From: CALFXN01 sp964451935
GTDB taxonomy: Bacteria > Synergistota > Synergistia > Synergistales > Aminobacteriaceae
Direction of reading: 5' to 3'
DNA: 28,054 bases
Assembly (NCBI GenBank): GCA_964451935.1
Contig: CAYVKE010000031.1
Span: 1 to 28,054, forward strand
The position numbers and the translations under genes are program-made. Under the pieces are notes generated by a model. That model saw only the letters and a program-made list of their open reading frames with translations. It was not told where the DNA came from and did no database searches. Positions 8,351 through 14,233 of the stretch are shown one piece after another; position 1 is the first letter of the stretch, and each line of letters opens with the position of its first letter.

Positions 8351-9057
8351 AGAACGAGCCGAAGCCGATCCGCGTGCTGATCGCGGAGGACGATCCGATG
8401 GTCCTCGACATCCAGAGACAGTTCGTCCATGCCGTTCCGGGCTTCCGCGTCATCGGGACTGCCCAGAACGGAGCGAAGGCTCTCGACCTTCTCGATCGAC
8501 TGCATGCGAACCTTCTCATCCTCGACCTGTATATGCCCGGTATGGACGGGCTCGCGACGCTCGACCGGCTTCGCGAGACGCGTAAAAACGTCGATGTCGT
8601 CATCGTCTCGGCCGCGCATGAGGTCGCCATGATCAAGGACGTGCTTCGGTACGGAGTGTTCGACTACATCGTCAAACCGTTCACCTTCGAACGATTCAAG
8701 GCCGCATTGACGGCCTACCGCGATCTGATGCGGAAGATTCTCTTCGGGCAGGACGAGTGCAGCCAGGAAGATATCGACCGTTTCTTCCTGTTGCGGAACA
8801 GAAAGAATATCCTTGCGGGAATGCCGAAAGGGCTCAACGCGGGCACGCTGGCGAGAATCGAGGAAATACTGGGTGAATCCGCTTCGTCGCTCTCGTCCGA
8901 AGAGGCAGCCGCGGAAGCGGGCATTTCCAGAGTGACGGCGCGGAGGTATCTCGAATATCTCGTCGAGACGGGGAAGGCGGATGTCGAACGGGCGTATCGC
9001 GAGGTCGGCCGCCCGGTTCACATGTATTCCCTCGTTCACTTCGGGAAAGAAAGCTGA
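8347..9057 (+). CDS. dcuR: Response regulator, DcuR/CitB family
   Basis: A 236-residue DNA-binding response regulator, the partner of the kinase just upstream. The receiver domain (residues 8-125) has the acidic pair Asp15/Asp16, phospho-acceptor Asp60 (LILDLYMPGMDG), Ser88 and Lys110 (IVKPF). The C-terminal part has the DcuR-type linker MPKGLNAGTL and a helix-turn-helix (AAAEAGISRVTARRYLEYLV), ending in GRPVHMYSL like E. coli DcuR. The GTG start overlaps the kinase stop by four bases and has GGGAGGA at 8334-8340. A longer upstream frame exists but runs inside the kinase gene. It probably activates the TRAP operon that follows 225 bases downstream, and possibly others. Confidence 0.92.
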   Translation: MKNEPKPIRVLIAEDDPMVLDIQRQFVHAVPGFRVIGTAQNGAKALDLLDRLHANLLILDLYMPGMDGLATLDRLRETRKNVDVVIVSAAHEVAMIKDVLRYGVFDYIVKPFTFERFKAALTAYRDLMRKILFGQDECSQEDIDRFFLLRNRKNILAGMPKGLNAGTLARIEEILGESASSLSSEEAAAEAGISRVTARRYLEYLVETGKADVERAYREVGRPVHMYSLVHFGKES

Positions 9058-9187
9058 TCCTTCGCTTTTGTACAGTTTCGGTCGCTTTCCCCCGTCGAAT
9101 TCTCCTTGCCGACAAAGGCCGGTTTTCCGCAGCCCGATTCGCGTGTCGTACGAAATGTTTTTTATCCGGACAGAACGACCCAATGCT

Positions 9188-9216
9188 TTGCAAAAACAGC
9201 CGGATAATTCCATAAT
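9188..9216 (+). promoter_or_regulatory. Predicted promoter of TRAP operon 2
   Basis: TTGCAA (9188-9193), a 17-base spacer and CATAAT (9211-9216). The weak -35 would suit activation by DcuR. No terminator is seen after dcuR, so read-through from it is also possible. Confidence 0.5.
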
Positions 9217-9282
9217 CGACGAGAATCCGGTGTTTTGCGCCGGGCGGGGAAACGCTTGAATCCCAAAGGAGGGGAAAGGTCT

Positions 9283-10257
9283 ATGAAACGTGGTATGAGA
9301 CTGTTGTTGCTTGTCGGAGTTCTTGTCCTTGGTTTGGCCGCAGCGGCGAATGCGGCGGATTTCGTATTCAAGCTCGGGCACATCGCCGATCCGGAGAACC
9401 CCTATGCGAAAGGCGCGGAAAAGTTCGCGCAGCTCGTCAAGGAAAAAACGGGCGGCAAGGTCGAGATTCAGGTATTCCCCAGCAGCCAGCTCGGAAACCA
9501 GCGCGACCTCGTCGAAGGCACGCAGTTCGGGACGATCGACTTCACGATGACGAGCACTGCGGTGCTCGGCAACTTCCTTCCGCAGATAGCGGTTTTCGAT
9601 CTGCCGTTCATCTTCAGGGATGTTCAGCATGCCTACAAGGCGCTTGATACGGTCGGCATGGAAATCGCGCAGAAGCTTCAGGGCATGAAGCTCCTCGCTT
9701 ATTATGAAAACGGCGTCCGGCACATGACGAACAGCAAACGCCCGATCAGGAAACCCGAGGATATGAAGGGTCTGAAGATCCGCGTCATGGAGCAGCCCAT
9801 TTATATCGAGATGATCAAGGCTCTCGGCGGGAACCCCACGCCGATGGCGTTCGGCGAACTCTTCACCGCCTTGCAGCAGGGCGTCGTCGACGGCCAGGAG
9901 AACCCCGCCGCCCATATCTACACGGCCCGTTTCTTCGAAGTCCAGAAGTACATCTCCCTGACCGCGCACACCTATTCCGCGGAACCGATGCTCGTGAGCC
10001 TTGCGGCGTGGAACAAGCTTCCCAAGGAGCTTCAGGAAAAAGTCCAGGCGGCGGCGAACGAATCCAAAGACTGGCAGCGTGATCTGTGCCGGCAGCTCGA
10101 AGAGGGGTACTGGACGAAGATCCGGGAGAGCGGCAAGAGCGAGATCAACCGCGATGTCGACAAGCAGGCGTTCGCGGATGCGACCCGCGGCGTCTGGGCG
10201 ATGTTCGAAAAGAAGGTCGGCAAGGAGAACATCGAGAAGATCGTCGCGACGAAGTAG
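9283..10257 (+). CDS. dctP: TRAP transporter substrate-binding protein, DctP family (system 2)
   Basis: A 324-residue periplasmic binding protein, paralogous to and the same length as the one at 1461. The signal peptide runs to about residue 25 (cleavage after ANA). DctP motifs are VFPSSQLGN (64-72), ENGVRHMTNSKRP, MKGLKIRV with Arg167 as the carboxylate-binding residue, and LQQGVVDGQENP. The start at 9283 is chosen over an in-frame ATG 48 bases upstream because AAAGGAGGGG (9265-9274) sits just before it and it gives a clean signal peptide. It directly follows the DcuS/DcuR pair, so a C4-dicarboxylate is the most likely substrate. A GC-rich hairpin separates it from dctQ. Confidence 0.93.
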   Translation: MKRGMRLLLLVGVLVLGLAAAANAADFVFKLGHIADPENPYAKGAEKFAQLVKEKTGGKVEIQVFPSSQLGNQRDLVEGTQFGTIDFTMTSTAVLGNFLPQIAVFDLPFIFRDVQHAYKALDTVGMEIAQKLQGMKLLAYYENGVRHMTNSKRPIRKPEDMKGLKIRVMEQPIYIEMIKALGGNPTPMAFGELFTALQQGVVDGQENPAAHIYTARFFEVQKYISLTAHTYSAEPMLVSLAAWNKLPKELQEKVQAAANESKDWQRDLCRQLEEGYWTKIRESGKSEINRDVDKQAFADATRGVWAMFEKKVGKENIEKIVATK

Positions 10258-10273
10258 GACAGATCCGAAACAT

Positions 10274-10305
10274 GCGGCGGGGGAACGACGGGTTCCCCTC
10301 GCCGC
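10274..10305 (+). promoter_or_regulatory. GC-rich hairpin between dctP-2 and dctQ-2
   Basis: A 13-bp stem (GCGGCGGGGGAAC at 10274-10286 against GTTCCCC at 10292-10298 and CGCCGC at 10300-10305, with one bulged T) and a 5-base loop. No T run follows; the dctQ ribosome site comes 8 bases later. It is better read as an mRNA 3'-end stabiliser or processing site than as a terminator. Confidence 0.7.
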
Positions 10306-10326
10306 AGCCGGCAAGGAGGTGGGCGC

Positions 10327-10803
10327 GTGCAACGGATTCTGGACTGCGTGGACGGGATATTGCAGAAGATTATCATCGGCGCAATGGCCTTCATGCTTTT
10401 TTTCACCTTTATTCAGGTCGTCGCACGGTATCTGTTTGAGAGTTCCCTCGTATTTTCCGAGGAGTTGTCGCGGTATCTGTTCGTGTGGACGGTCTTTCTC
10501 GGGCTGCCGGTCGTCGCGAAACGAGGCGGGCACATGGCGGTGACGGCGCTGAGCGGCCGCCTGAAAGGAGCGGCCGCCCGGACGATGTCCGTCGCCGCGT
10601 ATCTGGTCGGCATCGCCTTCATGGCGACAATGATCATCCAGGGCGTCGAAATGGTTCAACGGACGTCGCAACAGCTTTCCCCCGCAATGGAGATATCGAT
10701 GTCCTGGGTGTATCTCGCGATCCCGATAGGGTCTTTTTTCATGATGCTTCAAATGGTTTCCGATCTCATCGCGCTCCTGCGGAAGAAGGAGGGGGCCGCA
10801 TGA
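10327..10803 (+). CDS. dctQ: TRAP transporter small permease, DctQ family (system 2)
   Basis: A 158-residue inner-membrane protein with four hydrophobic helices, the small permease subunit of the second TRAP system. DctQ marks are FEEL-like SEELSRYLFVW with FLGLPVVAKRGGHM after helix two. The GTG start has a perfect AAGGAGGT at 10313-10320, six bases away, so it can be translated independently of dctP after processing in the hairpin. Its stop overlaps the ATG of dctM (ATGA). Confidence 0.9.
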   Translation: MQRILDCVDGILQKIIIGAMAFMLFFTFIQVVARYLFESSLVFSEELSRYLFVWTVFLGLPVVAKRGGHMAVTALSGRLKGAAARTMSVAAYLVGIAFMATMIIQGVEMVQRTSQQLSPAMEISMSWVYLAIPIGSFFMMLQMVSDLIALLRKKEGAA

Positions 10804-12080
10804 TTCTCTGGACGGTCTTTCTCGGATTCCTGACGATCCTCCTCATGGGCGTTCCGATAGGGATCGCGCTCGGGGCGTCGTCGGCCATCGTTCTGTATGC
10901 GTTCATGAAGATCCCGCTGATCGTCGTGGCGCAGCGAATGTTCACCTCCGTGGATTCGTTTTCGTTCATCGCGGTGCCGTTCTTCATGCTGGCCGGCGCC
11001 TTCATGTCCTACGGAGGCGTGACGAAGCGGCTCGTGAATTTCGCCCATGCGCTCGTCGGCGCTCTGGCGGGGGGGCTGGCGCTCGTCGTGTGCGTCACCG
11101 GAATGTTCTTCGCCGCGATCTCCGGATCGTCGGCCGCTACGACAGCCGCAATCGGAACGGCCATGATCGACGAGATGGAACGCAGGGGGTACCACAAATC
11201 CTTCGCGGCGGCGGTCGTCGCCGCGGGCGGGACCGTGGGAATCGTGATTCCGCCGAGCATTACGATGGTCGTCTACGGTTCCATCGCGTCGGTTTCGATC
11301 GGCGATATGTTCCTCGGGGGCTTTCTTCCGGGGATTCTCATGGGCGTCTCCATGTGCTTCGTCAGTTATTTCATCGCAAAAAAACGACATTATGAAGGCG
11401 TCGGCTCCATCTCGTTTCCGAATATCGTGAAAACGTTCAGGGACTGTTTCTGGGCGCTCCTGATGCCCATCATCATTATCGGCGGAATATACGGCGGGAT
11501 CTTCACGCCGACGGAGGCCGCGGCCGTCGCGGCGGCGTATGGCCTTTTCATCGGCCTGTTCGTGTACCGGGAGCTGCGCCCGGCGGATCTTCCGAAGGTC
11601 ATTCTGGAGGCTGCGGTCAATACGACGATGATCATGTTCGTCGTCGGCGGGGCGAATCTGTTCGGCTGGATTCTCACGAACGCCCAGGTGCCGCACAAGC
11701 TCGGGGCGTACTTCGCCGGGCTCACGACAAACCCGCTCGTTTTCCTCATGCTGGTGAACCTGCTGCTTCTGTTCATCGGGACGCTGATCAACGCGTCGGC
11801 CGCCGTGGTGATCCTGACGCCGATCCTGTTGCCGGTCGCGTTGTCGCTTGGGATCGACCCGCTTTTCTTCGGCGTCATGATGGTCGTGAACCTTGCGATC
11901 GGGTGCATCACGCCGCCAGTCGGACTCGACCTCTTCGTCGTCTCCGCGATCACGAAGATTCCGATAGAAACGATCATGAGAGAGGTCACTCCGTATCTGT
12001 GCGTCCTTATCGCGGATCTTGTGATCATTACGTACTTTCAGGATATCATTCTGATCGTTCCACGCATGCTTGGAGGGTAG
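10800..12080 (+). CDS. dctM: TRAP transporter large permease, DctM family (system 2)
   Basis: A 426-residue polytopic permease, the transport subunit of the second TRAP system. Typical DctM segments are MGVPIGIALGASSAIVLY at the start, FMLAGAFM, AISGSSAATTAAIGTAM, GGTVGIVIPPSITMVVYG and AIGCITPPVGLDLF near the end. The ATG at 10800 is chosen because it overlaps the dctQ stop by four bases and has AAGGAGGG at 10786-10793. The frame is open upstream to 10485 but that part runs inside dctQ in another frame. It is followed by a strong terminator. Confidence 0.93.
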   Translation: MILWTVFLGFLTILLMGVPIGIALGASSAIVLYAFMKIPLIVVAQRMFTSVDSFSFIAVPFFMLAGAFMSYGGVTKRLVNFAHALVGALAGGLALVVCVTGMFFAAISGSSAATTAAIGTAMIDEMERRGYHKSFAAAVVAAGGTVGIVIPPSITMVVYGSIASVSIGDMFLGGFLPGILMGVSMCFVSYFIAKKRHYEGVGSISFPNIVKTFRDCFWALLMPIIIIGGIYGGIFTPTEAAAVAAAYGLFIGLFVYRELRPADLPKVILEAAVNTTMIMFVVGGANLFGWILTNAQVPHKLGAYFAGLTTNPLVFLMLVNLLLLFIGTLINASAAVVILTPILLPVALSLGIDPLFFGVMMVVNLAIGCITPPVGLDLFVVSAITKIPIETIMREVTPYLCVLIADLVIITYFQDIILIVPRMLGG

Positions 12081-12118
12081 CAGGCGCGTCGATCCGAAAT
12101 CATGTTCGGTGCATGCGG

Positions 12119-12147
12119 AAGGAGCGCCTGCGGGCGCTCCTTTTTTG
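12119..12147 (+). terminator. Intrinsic terminator of TRAP operon 2
   Basis: Stem AAGGAGCGCC (12119-12128), loop TGCG, complementary arm GGCGCTCCTT (12133-12142), then an uninterrupted T run to 12146. Confidence 0.93.
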
Positions 12148-12176
12148 TTCCGAAATGCGGGAACGGAAATATTGGA

Positions 12177-12182
12177 TATAAT
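12177..12182 (+). promoter_or_regulatory. -10 box for the formate/nitrite channel gene
   Basis: A perfect TATAAT placed 66 bases before the start codon and just after the preceding terminator. No good -35 is visible at 16-18 bases, so an activator may be needed. Confidence 0.45.
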
Positions 12183-12242
12183 GTAGCGACCGGAGCCGTT
12201 TCTGCCCCGGAAATGTCTGGCTACAGGGAGGGTACTGCTTCG

Positions 12243-13070
12243 ATGAACTTCAAGACGCCTTTGGAAGTGGCGAAGGCCGCCTGCGCCTCCGCAAAGGTCA
12301 AGAGCGCCATGCCGGTCCGGCAGATGATGGTTCTCGGGATCTTGGCGGGTGCGTATATTTCGTTCGGCGGGTATCTGAATATCGTGGTGACCCAGGATAT
12401 GGCGCAGTATATGGGCGTCGGATTCACAAAACTCGTCGGCGGTTCGGTCTTCTCCGTCGGACTGATGATCGTCGTGGTCGCCGGCGCGGAACTCTTTACG
12501 GGGAACTGCATGATGCCTCTCGGTCCCCTCTCCGGATGCACCCCCTGGCGCGGCGTGCTGCGGAACTGGTTCTGGGTGTATATCGCCAACCTTCTGGGAA
12601 CGCTGATAATCGCGGTCCTGGTCTACGAATCGGGGCTGTGGAGGGGAGCCGTCGGAGTGAACGCCCTCAAGATCGCCGCCATAAAGACGTATATCTCTTT
12701 CTGGGCGGCCTTCGTCCGCGGAATCCTGTGCAACTGGATCGTCGTCCTGGCGGTGTGGATGAGCATGGCGGCCCTTGATGTCATCGGAAAGCTGTTTTCT
12801 GCGCTCTTTCTCATCATGACGTTCGTTGCGTGCGGTTTCGAGCACAGTATCGCGAACATGTTCTTCCTCGAATTGGGCATTTTCGTCAGCGGAAACGAGG
12901 CCGTCGTCGCGGCCGCGAAGATTGACCCGGCGCTTTTGAGCAATGTCACGTGGGGAGGGTATCTCTCGAATATCGTTCCCGTGACGCTCGGGAACATGGT
13001 CGGCGGCATATTTTTCGTCGCGTGCCTCTACTTCCTCGCGTTCCGGACGAGCCTGGAAAAGCCGGATTGA
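12243..13070 (+). CDS. Formate/nitrite transporter family channel (FocA/NirC-like)
   Basis: A 275-residue inner-membrane protein of the FNT family, pentameric channels for formate, nitrite, hydrosulfide or short monocarboxylates. Six hydrophobic helices are visible. Hallmarks are AELFTGN (residues 82-88), GILCNWIVVLAVW (160-172) and GFEHSIANMFF with the central pore His201, equivalent to the conserved FocA His209. The start at 12243 is preferred over a frame open from 12102 because CAGGGAGGG (12225-12232) precedes it and the upstream frame crosses the previous terminator. The substrate cannot be told from the sequence; in a fermenter next to dicarboxylate uptake, formate export or uptake is the simplest guess. 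It is a single gene or leads a two-gene unit with the small membrane protein downstream. Confidence 0.92.
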   Translation: MNFKTPLEVAKAACASAKVKSAMPVRQMMVLGILAGAYISFGGYLNIVVTQDMAQYMGVGFTKLVGGSVFSVGLMIVVVAGAELFTGNCMMPLGPLSGCTPWRGVLRNWFWVYIANLLGTLIIAVLVYESGLWRGAVGVNALKIAAIKTYISFWAAFVRGILCNWIVVLAVWMSMAALDVIGKLFSALFLIMTFVACGFEHSIANMFFLELGIFVSGNEAVVAAAKIDPALLSNVTWGGYLSNIVPVTLGNMVGGIFFVACLYFLAFRTSLEKPD

Positions 13071-13078
13071 CGAAAATC

Positions 13079-13112
13079 GGACGGCGTGTCTCGTTTCGTC
13101 GATACGCCGTCC
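13079..13112 (+). terminator. Hairpin after the FNT channel gene
   Basis: A 9-bp perfect stem GGACGGCGT (13079-13087) and ACGCCGTCC (13104-13112) starts 8 bases after the stop codon. The loop is 16 bases and there is no T run, so this is a probable 3' end structure rather than a certain terminator. Confidence 0.5.
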
Positions 13113-13197
13113 TCCCGGAAGTCCCGCCGTGTTCTTTCCCCCGGTCGGGCAGGGGCGATCGGAGGTTTGCGACTAATTTTCCGCAAGATCGCAGCAG

Positions 13198-13220
13198 CAG
13201 ATCCGAGGCATGCGGATCTG
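13198..13220. repeat. Perfect 8-bp inverted repeat upstream of small membrane protein gene
   Basis: CAGATCCG (13198-13205) and CGGATCTG (13213-13220) are separated by 7 bases, about 50 bases before the next start codon. It may be an operator or a leader hairpin. The rest of 13113-13271 shows nothing recognisable. Confidence 0.35.
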
Positions 13221-13271
13221 AATCACGGAGCACAATTCGCGTCATCCGCTGAAACGACGGAGGGGATTTCA

Positions 13272-13490
13272 ATGGTCGGCTCCATTCTGCTCGGTCTTCT
13301 TTTGTGGACGGCTCTTGCGTTCGTCGGACTTCGTTTCTTCCGACGGCTCATTCGCGCCCGTTTTGCCGGAGACGAGCGGGGCGAAGTCGTCATTCGAAGG
13401 GTGAACGTTCTTTTCCGAATCCTCTGTTTCTTTATGGCAGGGATGGGAATTATTTCCATTGTGATATGGCGGATCAAATTCGGCGAATAA
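13272..13490 (+). CDS. Small two-helix membrane protein, unknown function
   Basis: A 72-residue protein with two strongly hydrophobic stretches (about residues 2-20 and 47-66). They are separated by a basic, arginine-rich loop (RFFRRLIRARFAGDERGEVV, about 21-40), so the loop is probably cytoplasmic. I do not recognise the family. The start is supported by GACGGAGGGG at 13256-13265, six bases upstream; a longer frame from 13086 lacks such a site. It follows the FNT gene on the same strand after 201 bases containing a hairpin and an inverted repeat, so it is probably a separate transcript. That it is a real gene rests on the ribosome site and the coherent membrane topology. Confidence 0.65.
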   Translation: MVGSILLGLLLWTALAFVGLRFFRRLIRARFAGDERGEVVIRRVNVLFRILCFFMAGMGIISIVIWRIKFGE

Positions 13491-13850
13491 CAGTGCGTCT
13501 CGTTTTTGCTTCGATTTTTTCGAAAGCATCGTATCATTTGATCCTTCAAGCCTATCCGGAGTGATGCTTTGAAGCAATACCGTTTGTTTCCGTCCGATAA
13601 ATCCGTCGTCCGGATAGGCAATAGCAATGAGAGAAGGAATTTCGATCGAGCGTATGTCTCGTATGTCGAAACGAATCCTGCAAATATAGCGGGTCCTCGC
13701 TTGCAACTCCCCGGATTTAAAATGTTTCGTCTCCTGTGTCGAGGAATATACCAAGATCTGAGATCAGTTATTCGGCGGAGTATTAGCATAAAACATTCCC
13801 TTGAATGCGTATCTGTATCGTGATATAGTCTGACGGAATTCGGAGGATAT
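13491..13850 (+). other. AT-richer gap without a convincing gene
   Basis: About 360 bases with visibly lower GC than the surroundings. It ends in the promoter of the next operon. One frame of 84 codons (TTG 13569 to 13823, with GGAG 8 bases upstream and a TATCAT at 13532-13537) could be a small gene, but its product has no recognisable features, its codon use is unlike its neighbours and its end overlaps the downstream promoter. It could be decayed or recently acquired DNA. Confidence 0.4.
13801..13829 (+). promoter_or_regulatory. Strong predicted sigma-70 promoter of microprotein/AT-hook/NlpC operon
   Basis: TTGAAT (13801-13806), an exact 17-base spacer and TATAGT (13824-13829), with TGA immediately before the hexamer making an extended -10. 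Predicted transcription start is near 13836, giving a leader of only about 15 bases. It is among the best-matching promoters in the window. Confidence 0.75.
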
Positions 13851-13928
13851 ATGCGGATCTATTGTGATGAATGCATTTGGGCGAATTGCCGCGATGTATG
13901 CGAGAGAATGGAGGACATAGTACGATGA
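13851..13928 (+). CDS. 25-residue Cys-rich microprotein, unknown function
   Basis: A very short frame of 25 codons encoding MRIYCDECIWANC followed by RDVCERMEDIVR. It has four cysteines spaced C-x2-C-x4-C-x3-C within 13 residues, a pattern that could bind a zinc ion or an iron-sulfur cluster or form disulfides. Evidence that it is translated: a strong promoter just upstream, GGAGGAT at 13842-13848 followed by the ATG, and a four-base ATGA overlap between its stop and the start of the next gene. Its function may be the peptide itself, or it may be a leader whose translation controls the DNA-binding-like protein downstream. I recognise no family. Confidence 0.6.
   Translation: MRIYCDECIWANCRDVCERMEDIVR
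13910..13914 (+). promoter_or_regulatory. Ribosome binding site deciding the start of the AT-hook protein
   Basis: GGAGG inside the microprotein frame lies 10 bases before ATG 13925. It fixes that start rather than the in-frame ATG at 13871, which has no ribosome site. Confidence 0.6.
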
Positions 13929-14233
13929 CGGAAAGGGAGAAAATTATGGATTCCCTCAAAACACTCGAAGGCAAAACCGGGCGTGGCGCCTTGTCGCGCA
14001 TTCTGGACGAGGAAATCCTGCAGTACATGGAGAAACTGAATCGTGACGGGGTGAGCTATTCCAACATCGCCATCAAATTGACCGAAGCCACCGATATTCC
14101 GCTGAAGCCCATGCAGGTCATGTTCGCGGTCAAGAAATACCGGGAACGGCGCAATCTGCCTCCGGTCCGGGAATATACCGGGAAACCGCGCGGACGAAAG
14201 CCGCAGAAAAAGGTCGCGAAGGCGTCCGAATAA
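13925..14233 (+). CDS. Small basic protein with HTH-like segment and AT-hook-like tail
   Basis: A 102-residue protein of unknown family. Residues 1-80 are helical-looking; a segment around 42-72 (DGVSYSNIAIKLTEATDIPL and on) has the rhythm of a helix-turn-helix, as in small plasmid or phage DNA-binding proteins. The tail GKPRGRKPQKK (86-96) resembles an AT-hook, which grips the minor groove of AT-rich DNA. A nucleoid-associated or regulatory role is therefore inferred, not shown. The ATG at 13925 overlaps the microprotein stop by four bases, and the stop TAA shares one base with the ATG of the next gene, so the three genes are probably translationally coupled. The AT-rich DNA just upstream of its own promoter would suit autoregulation. 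Confidence 0.72.
   Translation: MTEREKIMDSLKTLEGKTGRGALSRILDEEILQYMEKLNRDGVSYSNIAIKLTEATDIPLKPMQVMFAVKKYRERRNLPPVREYTGKPRGRKPQKKVAKASE

Noticed and set aside
7861..10752. 963-codon minus-strand frame across dcuS, dcuR and TRAP operon 2
   Set aside because: It overlaps five well-supported plus-strand genes; composition is typical of antisense frames and no family is recognisable.
12183..12242. Possible riboswitch in the leader of the FNT gene (CCGG and GGCT/AGCC pairings)
   Set aside because: It does not match any riboswitch consensus I know, and the outer pairing would extend upstream of the predicted transcript start.
10749..12845. 698-codon minus-strand frame over dctM-2 and the FNT gene
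   Set aside because: It runs antisense to two clear membrane-protein genes and a terminator; Arg/Asp/His-rich shadow.
13569..13823. 84-codon frame from TTG 13569 with a GGAG upstream
   Set aside because: The product has no recognisable features, composition differs from its neighbours and its end overlaps the promoter at 13801-13829; kept only as a note in the AT-rich gap.
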